NCBI RefSeq assembly: GCF_024586455.1
Contig: NW_026094755.1
Span: forward strand, 1-64,000
Reading direction: 5' to 3'
DNA: 64,000 nucleotides
DNA from: Bactrocera neohumeralis
Taxonomy: Eukaryota; Arthropoda; Insecta; Diptera; Tephritidae
Positions 20,984 through 32,872 of this stretch are shown here, piece after piece. The position numbers and the translations under genes are program-made. Each line of letters begins with the position of its first letter. Position 1 is the first letter of the stretch. A model generated the notes under the pieces. It worked only from the letters and a program-made list of their open reading frames with translations, had not been told where the DNA came from and did no database searches.

Positions 20984-23372
20984 TGAATCGCCAAACTGTA
21001 TGTACGCGCATAACTCAATAACGCCTGAACCAATTTGGCCAATTCTTTTTCCTAAATGTTCGTTGAAGTTCAAAGATGGTTTTTACGTCGAGGAAAATTC
21101 GAATAATTTCCGGAAGACCCCTAAAAACTGCCCTTTTCTTTTCCCCACACAAACGTTATATAAAAATGAATGTTTGTTTATTAGTAACACTAAGGGAACG
21201 GTTGAACCAATATTGATGAAATTTTTAAAGGTTGTTTGTTGTGGATCGGGAAAGGTTTAGAAACAAAGTGCCTTATACTTTGCATGAGGAGAAGTCGGAA
21301 AATTGGAAAATTTAAAAAAGTAGCATTTACCATACACATTTTTTTAAATTTTTGTTTGTTTTGTTTTTCAATATTTTGATTGCCGTCGCTTGCTTTTTTA
21401 TTCCGGCTATTCAAAAGAAAAATTATTGAAAATTATTCAGTGAAAACTTTATGTGTGTTTCAGACGAAATGATCAATTACAGATTGAAATTTGTTACGAA
21501 GAGGTCGCGATAATATTGGTCGGTGTTCTTTTTGCCATCAACGTATTACAGCCCAAGGAAAGGCAAGAAGTACTACCAAAATGCGATGACATACGTGCGA
21601 AATTTTGGATCACGGTCAATCACAGCACGACTTTTTAAACAATAGCTGCGATGTTTGATGGTATTTATCTTGAAGCAACCTATGGTATATATGGTGCTGT
21701 TAGATCCTGAATGTATTCTGATGAGTAGCAAAAAAGCGGTTTGCCTCACGCACACATTCTTCTTTGGATGCGGATGGTGATTACACCAGATCAAATTGAT
21801 GAAATCATTTCAGCGGAAATTCCTGATTCAGAAATAGATCCAGAATTATACGAAGTGGTGAAAACCAATATGATTCATGGACCTTGCAAACCTTATAATC
21901 CCACTTTGGTTTGTATGTCTGACAATAAATGCACGAAACACTACTCATGTGCTTTTCTTTCGGAAACGGAAATGGGAAATTATGGATATTCACTGTATCG
22001 GCGTCGCTCATCAGACGACAATGGCAGAACATTTAGCATTTAGAGGCGTGAATATCGACGTTAACAACACATCGAAGTTGACAACAAATTGATCGTACCA
22101 TATTCGCCACTTTTGTCTAATTCACATTCAAAACTCATGTCAATGTTGAATATTGCAGATTGGTGAAATCGATCAAATACGTTTGCAAGTACGTCACCAA
22201 AGAAATCAACATGGCGGTTATTGGCCTTGAACGATATGAGATCAGCAGTGTCAAATGGTTCGATATGTGAACTGCAATAAAGCGCTTTGTTGGATATTTA
22301 CTTTTGCAATTCATGAAAGTTTTCCGACTGTTGTGCGTCTCGCGGATCAAATTCATTTAAGTCATTGCGTATTGTAAATGGTACAGTGTGTGCTTTTTGA
22401 GAAGCATTCCAGCAGTTGCATTTGCTGGAACATGATAATCACTGGAAACAGACGAAGGAAAATGCGATAGGAACTTCGTATGCTACTGAAGTTCGCATAC
22501 TTTTCGCGAAGATAATTTCGACATATCAGCCTTCAAATTCGCGTTAATTATGGGATATGATAAAATGACACTGCCGATGACATTTTACATTGTATTCGCT
22601 AAGAATTGGAAATGGGCAAATTTCGGTTGATACTTCCAGTGGTTTGATATCAATTTCACATCCCTTTTGTCAATTCACTTCAACGGAAGATGAACTCATT
22701 ACGAATGTTTATCCGAACATTGGCCAAATTATCGTAACTGCAATTGCTTGAGTGCTCGCGCAATTTTAGCTGCCATAACTACCGATGTTAATGACTTAAA
22801 CTGGAAGATTCAAAGTCAAATTCCGGGAGGTTTGCGCTCATATAAATCGATCGATCGTCTTGACAAGGAAGACGAAACCGTAAATTATCCAGTGGAATTT
22901 CCAAATTCTATGGAGAGGCTTGGTATGCCCCAGCATCATTTTCGTTTCAAAGGTTGGATCTGTCATTATTATGTTTCACAATCTTCATGCACCGAAACTG
23001 TGTAATGGAACCCGACTTATTATGACGCAATTATCGAATAAAAGGGACAACCATTTCAGTTTAAACGTATTCAATTTCCAGGGAAAATTGCCTTTGCGTA
23101 GACAATCAACAGAACACAAGGAAAACGGGAAATGCTATATTTTTCAGACGGCCAGATATATGTATGTGGCGTGTTGACGAGTTGGAAACCCATCTTCTCT
23201 GTATATTTACGCACCAGAACAAAAATCAAAAAATTATGTTTATTAAGCTGCGCTACATTAAAAAAATGTAGAAAAATCGAAAATAAATCATTTTCGACAC
23301 AATATAATTTCAACTTTTTTTCATTTCAAAACACATAATTTCACGCAGGACAACGGTTGCGGGGTCAGCTAG
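20984..23372 (+). mobile_element. Helitron 2, decayed
   Basis: The 5' part (ATGAATCGCCAAACTGTATG, then AATTTCCGGAAGACCCCTAA) resembles Helitron leaders known from flies. The 3' end is CGGTTGCGGGGTCAGCTAG followed by T at 23372. The 5' TC terminus is not clear because it abuts the HINE end. The interior has Rep and helicase fragments with many stops. It shares 21300-21960 with Helitron 1 (7310-7983), so the two belong to related families. Confidence 0.75.
21741..23230 (+). pseudogene. Helitron 2 Rep/helicase fragments
   Basis: Positions 21741-22043 encode PHAHILLWMRMVITPDQIDE with the HUH histidines, then MIHGPCKPYNP and KCTKHYS, then YGYSLYRRRSSDDNG, all from the Rep-type N-terminal half. 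Later pieces are scattered: LDKEDETVNYPVEF at about 22853, and a damaged motif VI (SDGQIYVCGV in place of SHGQLYVACS) near 23140. Walker A is not visible, so the helicase core has been lost. Frames change repeatedly. Confidence 0.7.
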
Positions 23373-25330
23373 TATGCAATAAAATCGGTTTTGTACCTAA
23401 ATGTAAAATTCTGGAATTTTTCCAAATGCATTGCCGTTTTGGCTTTATGCCAACTTCAGTAAGATGAAGAAGGTTAATTAACTTTAAAATGTGAAGCTTA
23501 GGATTTGAAGCCATTCAACATAGATTGCCAAATATATATATACAAGAAAATCGATTTTATACCTAAATGTAAATTTTGGAATTTTTCCAAATGCGCTGCC
23601 GTTATGGCTTTATGCCAACTTTGGTATGATGAAAAAGTAAATTAACTTTAATATATGAAGTTTATGATTTGAAGCAACTTCATGTGTATTTCTAAATGTG
23701 TATGTGCAAGAAAAGCGGTTTTATACCTAAATGTAAAATTCTGGAATTTTTTCCAAATGCACTGTCGTTTTGGTTTTATGCCAACTTCTGTAAGATGAAG
23801 AAAGTTAATTAACTTTAGTATGTGAAGCTAATGATTTGAGGCAACTTGATATGGATTGCTAAATGTGTACATGCAAGAAAGGCGGTTTTATGCCTAAAAG
23901 TAAAATTCTGGATTTTTTTCCAAATGCACTGCCGGTATGGCTTTATGCCAACTTTAGTAAGATGAAGAATGTTAATTAACTTTAATATGTGAATTTAATA
24001 ATTTGAAGCAACTTGATATGGATTTCTAAATGTGTACATGCAAGAAAGTCGGTTTTGTACCTAAATGTAAAATTATGGAATTTTTTCCAAATGCACTTTC
24101 GTTATGGTCTTGTGTCAACTTGAGTAAGATGATGAGGGTTTATTAACTTTAATATGTTAAGCTTATGATTTGAAGCAACTTGATATGGATTTCTTAATGT
24201 GTACATGCAGGAAAATCGGTTTTATAACTAACTGTAAAATTATGGACTTTTCAAAATGTACTGCCGTTTTGGCTTTTATACCTAAATGTAAAATTATGGA
24301 ATTTTTTCCAAATGCACTGCCGTTATGGCTTTATGCCAACTTCAGTAAGATGATGAGGGCTAATTAACATAAATATGTGAAGTTAATGATTTGAATCAAC
24401 TCGATATGGATTGCTAAATGTTCAAATGCAGGATAACCGGTTTTATACTTTAATGTTAAATTGTGGAAGTTTCCAAATGCACTGCCGTTATGGCTTTATG
24501 CCAACTTTGGTATGATGAAAAAGTAAATTAACTTTAATATATGAAGTTTATGATTTGAAGCAACTTCATGTGTATTTCTAAATGTGTATGTGGAAGAAAA
24601 GCGGTTTTATACCTAAATGTAAAATTCTGGAATTTTCCAAATGCACTGTCGTTTTGGTTTTATGCCAACTTCTGTACGATGAAGAAAGTTAATTAACTTT
24701 ATTATGTGAAGCTAATGATTTGAGGCAACTTGATATGGATTGCTAAATGTGCACAAGCAAGAAAGGCGGTTTTATGCCTAAAAGTAAAATTCTGATTTTT
24801 TTCCAAATGCACTGCCGGTATGGCTTTATGCCAACTTTAGTAAGATGAAGAATTTTAATTAACTTTAATATGTGAATTTAATAATTTGAAGCAACTTGAT
24901 ATGGATTTTTAAATGTGTACATGCAAGAAAGTCGGTTTTATACCTAAATGTAAAATTATGGAATTTTTTTCAAATGCACTGCCTATGTTGCATATATGCA
25001 TTAAAATCGGTTTTATACCTAAATGTAAAATTGTGGACTTTTTCCAAATGCTCTGCCGTTATTTCTTTATGCCAACTTTAGTAAGATGAAGAATTTTAAT
25101 TAACTTTAATATGTGAATTTAATAATTTGAAGCAACTTGATATGGATTTTTAAATGTGTACATGCAAGAAAATCGGTTTTATACCCAAATGTAAAATTCT
25201 GGAGTTGTTCCAAAATCACTGCGGTTATGGCATTTTGTCAACTTGAGAAAGATGATGAGGTTTAATTAACTTACGTATGTGAAGTTACTGATTTGAAACA
25301 CCTCGAGATAGATTGCTAAATTAGTATATC
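23373..25330 (+). repeat. Satellite array, block 3
   Basis: About 12 monomers of the ~165-bp satellite in plus orientation start immediately after the Helitron 2 terminus. They include a ~67-bp short unit near 24990. A stretch around 23690-24060 is repeated at about 24560-24880 with shared variants (GAAAGGCGGTTTTATGCC), which indicates a higher-order duplication of ~860 bp. There is no gene. Confidence 0.9.
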
Positions 25331-25728
25331 CCCAAGTAGTAGTACCCAAAGTTACTTTGAAATGTGTTAGTTATTTTGATCAACTTTCTATAACTCCTTC
25401 TGTGGTAGCGACGGTGTTGTCGACTACTTAAAGTTACTTGAAATGTGTTAACACGTTGAGTTTCGATCTAAAACTGTTTATTTAATGATTCGTAAGCTTA
25501 CTGCTAGCCTACTATTCTTACCGTCGCTGCTGCCGTTAGCGTCGGTCGCTAATTGCTTGAATAAGCATTTCCCACGCTCATGTGCCATGCTCATGCAACG
25601 AGCTGAACATCGAATTACAACGGCTGACCAAACATTTAATTTGATCGCGCATGAAGTGAACGATGCAGACTGCATGCATTGCAATTTTTGGCAGCATGGG
25701 AACTTCAGTACGTTAACTATTGTTAACT
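25331..25728 (-). repeat. 3' LTR, errantivirus B
   Basis: On the minus strand it starts AGTTAACAATAGTTAACG at 25728 and shares its body with 34283-34762 and 62627-63016. The distal part has about 1.4 copies of an 82-bp repeat (box TTCTATAACTCCTTCTG at 25386). The outer boundary is unclear: satellite TTAGTATA is followed by TCCCCAAGTAGTAGTACCC, and the same junction recurs at 62610. Env terminates 16 bp inside this LTR. Confidence 0.75.
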
Positions 25729-26983
25729 ACTCCCTCCTTCAAAACATGGTCGTCCTCGGCCATACCCAACCTTTCCAGCACTTGACGGACCACCTTAGAA
25801 GTTTCTCTTCGCCGCCTACGCTTTAGTAAGATGATTGATCCAGCAAGGATTTCGGCGATTGTGGCACAAATTACTGCGGTTACTAGTGGTGTAGCAATCG
25901 TTCGTATGCGTAATTCAGTGATGTGCCGCAAGTTTGCTTCACTTAGCTTGTGGAGAAATGGTAGGCTTAGTAGGTTATGATGGGAGGTTATGTTGATCCG
26001 TGCTGAGGCAGCTTGTTGTGGAAGTCTCTTCGAGTATCCATTGAGAGTAATGTATTTGGTGTCATTGATAAAAGCGGTGCGTTCGAATGTAACAAGATAA
26101 GTGCCATTAATAAACATTTCAGGGCCATTTTCTATGCTAGCCTTGACTATTGCATCGTTTATCAAAACTATACCATTGACGACGACGACATCGTCGACGA
26201 CGACGCTGGGCTTGGTGGCACAGTGTGCTACAGCGCCGGAGTGTAGGCTTTTTGCGCAAGTTTCAGTTTCGGCTTCTTTACAGAACGTTACCATTGGCGT
26301 ATCAATGCAGGATATAACAGCAGTAATGTTGCCTCCGCAGTCAGCTATAATGTTGTCCAGTAAATGTAATATACGGCCAGCATGCGATACGGGAAAAATA
26401 GTAATCTTCTTACATAATAACTTAGGTCTAGGAAAACCGATAATAAAACTTACAACTTCCTTACTTGCTAAAACCTTAACTCTAAGCAATTGGGTTATTG
26501 TAACTTCTGTGAAATTCTCCTTCATAACCGCCTCCAAATCAGCTGCATCAATAATAGCAGGGTTTATTATATTGAATTTAGCCAGTGTGATTGTAATTAT
26601 AAAATTTTGAATCTCTGGTGTTAAAATTCTGTTTCTAGTCAAAAGTGCTTCGTAGAGGTGCGATGAATCTATTTCTTCCCTCTTCTTTACATTGAGAATT
26701 TCATTTACCGTATTCGTGAAGTCGTTAATCTGCTCTTGAGTTTTGGAATTAATGACGATCTGCCTATTGTTTGACTGTATTAGCTCTTGCTCCGTTAGTC
26801 TTGTCTGTAGTAAGTCATTGAAGTCAGGTGTGCCGGCTATTACCTTCAGGGCGGAGCCCAAAAAGTTAAGGCTCCGAGCATGCCTATGGTGTACTCCTAA
26901 TGTCCCTAATAAAGTACGTAAATGCCTGGTGTCTTCTTCTAGGATCTTTCTCTTGTGTAATTGTGGGAAGACGCTAATCAAGT
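25713..26983 (-). pseudogene. env: Errantivirus B env, main part (interrupted)
   Basis: This is an F-type envelope glycoprotein of gypsy-group errantiviruses, a membrane protein for cell fusion and entry. Visible features: an arginine-rich processing site near HHRHARS, followed by a conserved GSALKVIAGTPDF fusion-peptide-like segment; several cysteines and N-glycosylation sites in the ectodomain; a membrane segment near the C-terminus (ATPLVTAVICATIAEILAG); and a short basic tail (KRRRRR). The frame is open across the whole piece. The stop lies inside the 3' LTR. Upstream the reading frame continues to 27059, but that part is translated R1 poly(A) and is not env. The N-terminus lies at 32331-32470 beyond the R1 insertion. 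The piece lengths keep frame across the insertion. Confidence 0.85.
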
Positions 26984-27230
26984 TTTTTTGTTTTTTTTTT
27001 TTGTTTTTGCCGGAGGGGGAAGCTTCGAAAGATACCGTCCTGTTTCGGGCGGCATGCACGATTCATCCTACTCGCGCATGTGCCGCCATTGTTAACAAGT
27101 GCGGAAACGTGCGTAGTAGGACGCCTATGTACTAAACCCTAACTCCGTCTCCTCAAGCTATTTATTTTCCTTGCGGGACCGCCGCTAGGCATTTCTTCGC
27201 AAGGATAGCTTCAGCCGGTTGGCTCTCGTT

Positions 27231-30219
27231 CTAAGAAGTTTCCAAGTTGATCACCCGTCTTTCGCTCTTTCTTTGCCATTCCTTCCTTTTAAGCTCTATT
27301 AGGGCTGTCGCGCTCCATTCTCTAACAAACTTCAACACCTTTTGGAAACGTAGCATGTGTGGTACAATATTTTCAGGGGTTAGCCGCTCTGAGAGAAGTT
27401 GCTCTAGCTCCTCTATTTCATCTTTATAACGGGGGCACAGAAAGAAAATGTGCCACGCGCTCTCAATCCCGTTTCCGCAAAAAGAGCAGTTAAACCCATC
27501 GTCATGTCCATATTTGTGTAAATACTCTCTGAAGCAGCCGTGCCCAGTCAGGAACTGCGTCAAGTAATAGTCCGTTTAACCGTGATTTCTCTCTATCCAC
27601 ACCTGCAAGTTTCTGATTAACGTGCGTGTCCATCTACCCTTTGTTGTTTCGTCCCATCGTTTCTGCCACTCGTTTAGGCTGGTTTGTCTTTCTTGCTGCT
27701 TCTCTTGTTTATTTAGCCGTCTGCCCGCGTTTTTCGCTTTGTCATAAATTCTTTTTAGCTCCATCGACATAATATTTGGAGGCATGATACCTGAAATAAT
27801 TCCAGCCGCTTCGTGTGATACAGTCCGGAAAGCGCAAGCTACCCTGATCGCACTTAACCGAACTACTTCTTTTGTCGTATTCGCATATGTTTTGCGCAGC
27901 AATGCTGGTCCCCATATGGGTGCGGCGTACATAAGTACTGACTGGCTAACTTTTGCTAGAAGAGCGCGTCTGTTTTGACTAGGTCCACCTATATTGGCCA
28001 TGATTCTCGCTAATGCAGCCGTCACCTTTGCTGCTCTCTCACAGGCTTTCTCGATGTGGGTCCGGTAATTTAGCCTCGCGTCAATAATTACACCTAGGTA
28101 TTTCAACGATTGTTGCGTTGGGATATTGTATCCATCGATGTTGAGCGTAGTCGCCTCTAACTTTTTTCTACTCGTTATTAGTACCGCTTCAGTTTTTTGG
28201 CCTGCTAGCTGGAGCTTTGCTTTTATGAGCCATTCTTTTATTTTTATCGCCACGTGGTTGCATAGGTCCTCAATCTGGCTTATTTCTTTTGCCACTACCG
28301 TTACTGCTATATCATCAGCGTACCCGATTATTTGTATTTCTTTGGGCAGAGGGAGGCGGAGCACACCGTCGTATAAAACATTCCACAGTAGTGGCCCTAG
28401 TACTGAGCCTTGTGGTACACCGCCTGTTACAGTGCAGTTTTTAGGACCTTCTTCTGTGTCATATAGCAGTAATCTGTCGCAGAGGTAGCTAGATATGATC
28501 TTCAGTAGGTAAAGTGGTGTCTTCTTTTGTTTCAGGGCTTCCATGATATGCGGCCAATAGGCCGAGTTGAAGGCATTTTTTACGTCGAACGTCACAACCG
28601 CGCAGTATTCTTTGGTGCCATATAACCATCTGGTTCCTTCAATTGCATTGCATGCGATCTCTGTTAGCTTATTTATGGTATCTATTGTCGACCTGTGCCT
28701 TCGAAAACCATATTGGTTTTCGGCTAAGCCCGGAGGCTGTCTTTCTAGATGTTGTTCTAGCCGCACGCAGTATTTTCCCCATTGTGTCCAACATACATAA
28801 TGGTCGGTAGGAGCCTGGCTCTCCTGCTGGTTTATTTGGCTTTTGTATAAGCACCAGCCGCTGCTTTTTCCAAATCTTAGGGAATACACCTTCCTGTAAG
28901 CATTGCGTATAAACTTCCGTAAATGGGGTGAGTTTATATTTAATAGCGAGTTTCAGGGCCTTATTTGGTATGCCATCTAGGCCTGATGCTTTAGTGTTTG
29001 CAAATCTTTCTGATGCTTCAATAGTTTCTTGGTCAGTAACTAGTAGTACGTTTGTAGCTTCTTTTACTTGCTGCTTTTGTAACAGTTGCGTCGGAAAGAG
29101 CGTTTGGACAACCGTCTTTAATAGTCTAGGGCATGTAGGCGCTTGTCCTTTATGGCCTTTAAGCTTTGACATGACGATTTTGTATGCATCACCCCACTGG
29201 TTTTCTTCGACCTTGTTGCATAGCTCTTTAAAGCAACAGGCTTTGCTCTTCTTTATTGATTTCTTCAGTTCATTCCGCTTTCGTTTAAAGTGCTCGGTTA
29301 GCATCAAGAATTCTGGCGTTTGTCGTCGCCTTTGACACTGGCGCCTAGCTTTGTGGCATTCACTTCTCAGGGCCTCAATAGTCTCATTCCACCAGTATGC
29401 GGCTTTCCTGTATGTGCCTTGTTTTGTCCTACACATAGCGGCATCGCAGGCTTTACTGACATGTTTAACTAGGCATTCAGCCTTCTGTTCTATGTCCATA
29501 GCGTAGTTCGGGTTGTCTTCTAACATTAATTTGTAGATATCCTCATCAAGTGTTTCGGCTTTCCAGCCTCTGGTTTGAACCTTTTTAAGAGACTTAGGCA
29601 ATTTGTGCGTTCTGTCGATTTCTAGCAGAATTGCCAAGTGGTCACTGTGTGTGTACAGGTCACTCACTTGCCATGTACACGACCGCACTAGAGAGCTACT
29701 AGCGAACGTTATATCGATTACAGAACCGCGGCCGTTTTTTTCGAAAGTATTTCTGTTACCAGTATTCAGCAAGACGGTGTTCAGTACCGAAAAGGCGTTC
29801 AGAAGGGTTTCTCCCCGTCTATTTGTGTACGCGCTACCCCACTCCACTGCCCATGCATTGAAGTCACCTGCCACTATGTTCATTGCGGTGTTCGACACTT
29901 CTCGTACTAGATTATCGATTATTCTTTCATATTCATCTTGTGCGATGCTTAGCGGAATGTAGCAACTATAAAAGTTTATTTCGCATATTTTTGCCCGCGT
30001 GTAATAGGCTTGTCCTGTTAGTGGCTTTTCTTGGAACACGTTTGTTCCACAGGCACAAATGGCCGCTTTGCTCGTTAGGTCGGAGGTCCACGTTGCTGCG
30101 CAAATGTTTTTATATTGTTCGCAGACTATTGCCACGTCGATTTTCTGCTCAAACACTGTATGCGTAAGTAGATCTTGAGCTGCTTCGCAGTGGTTGAGGT
30201 TGAGCTGTAGAACTCTCAT
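27231..30219 (-). pseudogene. R1-clade ORF2: endonuclease, reverse transcriptase
   Basis: It starts at 30219 (MRVLQLNLNHCEAAQ), with ATG overlapping the ORF1 stop as ATGA. The endonuclease domain has IVCEQY, GDFNAWAVEWGS and SDHLAILLEI. RT motifs are NQYGFRRHRSTIDTI, VTFDVKNAFNSAYW, GVPQGSVLGPLLWN and the catalytic GYADDIAV. The C-terminus (27563-27231) has GHGCFREYLHKYGHD and a CSFCGNG...HIFFLCPR zinc finger typical of R1-type elements. The frame changes near 28700-28880 and again near 27570. The protein would nick DNA and prime reverse transcription at the target. Only isolated indels separate it from a full ORF. Confidence 0.88.
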
Positions 30220-31623
30220 ATTTTGGCTCTTTTGCACGCTTCTTGGTAGAAAGGACATTTCTTGCTGCCTATCTGATGGTCAGACTTTTCTTTTCCTTGT
30301 TTTTTACATGCACTGCAGGACGGCTCCTTGCTGCATGTCTTTGCGAAGTGCCCTTTCTCCCCACATTTGAGGCAGCACTGACTCCTATCGTCTGAGTTTT
30401 TGCAGGTTCTCGCTAGATGGCCATATTCCAAGCAACGAAAGAATTTTTTAAGGTTAGGCTTCTCCCTAATTCTACACACAACCCATCCTATTTTGATTTT
30501 TTTGGCTTCAATAGGTAGCCTAGCCTGTAAGGCGGGGAGGCTTATCACAGCTGTTTGGGTGCCTGCGTATGACGCCCTAATGCCTCTGATAGGCATTGTC
30601 TCATAGGCAATGTCTTCCTCTCCTGTAATTTCATCCAGATCCCGGATTTCCACAGTGGTCTCACTCGTTAGGGCTTTAATTTTGGCTTGATCTCCAAGTA
30701 CTTTGCCTATTTCGCTGGTGTAGTCAGCAGTGTGTTCCATTTGCGCGCTCTTAAGTTCCATTAAAATTTCCCCTTTAGCTGTCTTCCTTATCCTGGTTAC
30801 ACTTTCACCCAGTTTCTGGAGCGCATCTTCTTTTTTAACCGCCTTTAGGATATCGCTGTATGTCATGTTAACAGTTCGCTCGATCACTATCGCATCAGGC
30901 CTTGGTCGATGCTTATATGCTGCCATCTTTTTCTTTTTTATTTCCGTCCAGCCATCTTGCTTTCCCGGTGCCTTTCCTTTGTTGATTGAGGTTAACGTAT
31001 CTACTTTTTCCTCGTTATTTTTAGCCTTCTTTGTTTCTTCTCCATGGGTGGTTTTATTCTTTTTGGAGGAGTCCGCCTTTTCGCCTGTTTTCCCTCGCGA
31101 GGTCTCTTAGGCGTTATTTCCGTTGTTACAGGCATATTTAGAATATTCCGTCTTGCTTCCTTGCTTTTCTGGTATTCCTCTAAGGCTTTTTCGTACATCT
31201 TCGTTATATTGCCAACGAGGTCCCTAAGATTGTTGTTTATTGTTCGCTGCGGTGGGCGCATCAAATCTATCATCTTTTTAATTTCCTCACCAATCTCCGT
31301 CATGTAGTCGCCGCAAGGTTTTACTGCCTTCGCTTGCGGCGTGTTGTCTTGCAGCACCGCGCCGGTGGCGACGATCTTGTCCGCGTCGGTTTTTCTACGC
31401 TTAGCATCTTTATTGGAGATCTACTAAGTCGCGAGGACTGCTTGAATGGATCTATTTCCATTACGGGTGTCCTTTGCAAGTCAGTTCCTGCCGCTTTGGT
31501 ATTGTTGGGGTATTTCGGGTTTCCCGTGTCATTTCCCAGTATAGTAGCATAGATGTTACTGCTACTGTTGCTGCTTCTTCTGCTGTCGTTTATGTTGTTA
31601 TTTTTTCTCATATACAAATCCAT
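30216..31623 (-). pseudogene. R1-clade ORF1 (Gag-like, zinc knuckles)
   Basis: It is read in three frames: 31623-31321, 31357-31001 and 30926-30216. The N-terminal part is Ser/Asn/Arg-rich, followed by a lysine/arginine-rich segment (AKRRTPPKRIKPP). The C-terminal frame has three zinc knuckles: a first that has lost its first cysteine (FFRCLEYGHLARTC), CLKCGEKGHFAKTC and CSACKKQG...HQIGSKKC. Such proteins bind element RNA. The stop TGA overlaps the ORF2 start. Frameshifts lie near 31340 and 30960. Confidence 0.8.
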
Positions 31624-32330
31624 TCCTTTCTATTGTACCAGCGCATCGTGTGTAGGGGGGCGGGCCGAAATAAACAGGAGCGGGTGTACCCTCGCTGGCT
31701 ATGCACCTACCCCAGTTCCCTGAGGCCTGTTCTTCGCTTTACTGGTCCCGGTAAACACGGACGGACCAAAGCTCGCCCGGGGCAACGCAGACTACTAATC
31801 TTGCGCCCAATGCACACTCCTTGACTAGAGCCCGAAGTGGCTGGTTACTGATAGACACCGCGGCTAACACCTCGGCAGAGCAAGCTCACATCACCTATCC
31901 ATCTCGGCAGCAAAGAAATCGCTGAAAAGATTTAAAGGGACTCCCAGTGCGCCGCGATGTACATCGGTCAAAACTTTAACAGCCGCACCTGACATGGTGA
32001 ACAGACGCTGACCAGGAAGCCGCTCATTGTGAGTCTGTCGCGCCTGGATTTTTATATTACCCACCATGCCCATGCATGATGGGGGGGACACCTATTTTTG
32101 AGAGGCGGTATCGACTCGCCTCTGTCGCAGGGGTTTCATCAGCTTAGCTAGCTTTTTTACCACAACCTCCACTCCTGCCGCTCCTCGTCGGGGGTTGCGT
32201 ATTCGTCATGGCTTATTTCGCAACTAACCTGCTACTACAGGCCGTCAGGCTATCCGCGACCTGCCGCCCCTCCGGTAGCTTAGAGCTCAGCTGAGAAGTC
32301 TGGCCCACTGAGGAGCCAAGACCAACGGGA
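31624..32330 (-). other. R1-clade element 5' UTR
   Basis: The stretch is GC-richer than its surroundings and lies between the ORF1 start and the target duplication. It has no convincing ORF; the 66-codon frame at 32091 lacks recognisable motifs. It presumably holds the internal promoter of the element, but no motif was identified. Confidence 0.6.
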
Positions 32331-32470
32331 ACGCTAATCAAGTCTGTGGTTTCTTGTATGTATTGTTCATATTCCGTTAAGTTTGATATGTGCCTTATGT
32401 ACCTCGTCTCGTTCCAAATTACTGCAGTCCAAGTCAAAAGTGCGAAGATGGGCGTATGCTTGAAATTCAA
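32331..32470 (-). pseudogene. env: Errantivirus B env N-terminal exon fragment
   Basis: It starts at ATG 32470 with a hydrophobic signal-peptide-like stretch (FALLTWTAVI) and continues to the R1 insertion site at the 13-bp duplication. Codon phase at 32343 equals the phase at 26983 in the main env piece, so the insertion split an open frame. Translation beyond 32331 enters the R1 5' UTR. Confidence 0.75.
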
Positions 32471-32566
32471 AATAAAAACTATGTAAAAAGGGTATTATGT
32501 CGAGAGTTTCACTTGAGGTTGTCCTTGTGGACCACCCTCCCTTTAATAAGAACGGTTGTTCCTAGA

Positions 32567-32872
32567 TCAGCGTCTATCCTTGACCTTGTCGCCTAGTCTC
32601 TTGTTGGACCTTACCAGGACCTTTTCTCCAACTTCGAAGATTCTAGTTTGGCGGGAGGCATTACTCCACTCCAGCTGTTTTTGTTGGGCTTTCTCTAGTC
32701 TGGCAGCAATGTCCGGGATATCGTTGGATGAACGGGAGCAAGGACTCTCCGCTAAAAAATTAAGCGCATCTTCTTCATATTCAGCTTCATTTTCAGCTTC
32801 TATTTTTGCCGCTGCATCATAAGCGGCTTGATCGTACTGCTTTTCATATATTTCGCTTCTTTCTTCCGTCAA
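32567..32872 (-). pseudogene. pol: Errantivirus B pol C-terminus (integrase tail)
   Basis: A 101-codon frame ends with FEVGEKVLVRSNKRLGDK, the SH3-like C-terminal domain of gypsy-type integrases, preceded by a Glu/Ala-rich segment. Gag ends within a few bases upstream (32869), so about 3 kb of pol (protease, RT, RNase H, integrase core) has been deleted. It lies just upstream of the env start, its normal position. Confidence 0.75.

Larger units (their letters stand above)
26984..32330 (-). mobile_element. R1-clade non-LTR retrotransposon, full length, in errantivirus env
   Basis: It is bounded by a perfect 13-bp target duplication ACGCTAATCAAGT (26971-26983 and 32331-32343). The 3' end on the minus strand is an A-rich tail (T-runs at 26984-27006). 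It has a 5' UTR of ~700 bp, ORF1 with zinc knuckles, and ORF2 with an APE-type endonuclease, RT and a C-terminal zinc finger. It lacks RNase H, as expected for R1. At ~5.3 kb it has the expected full length. A few frameshifts make it inactive now. Confidence 0.9.

Noticed and set aside
26180..26220. GACGACGAC...GTCGTCGTC palindromic tract in env
   Set aside because: It is explained by alternating Val and Asp codons in the env protein and is present in both env copies. No separate function is indicated.
26101..26610. 169-codon plus-strand ORF opposite env
   Set aside because: It lies antisense within the conserved env frame, has no motifs and recurs opposite the second env copy, so it is a shadow frame.
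26984..27059. Lysine-rich N-terminus (GKNKKKKQKN) of the env frame
   Set aside because: It is translation of the R1 element's poly(A) tail. Env homology starts at the 13-bp target duplication.
28928..29335. Plus-strand ORFs opposite the R1 ORF2
   Set aside because: They are antisense shadows of the well-supported RT/endonuclease frame and contain no domains.
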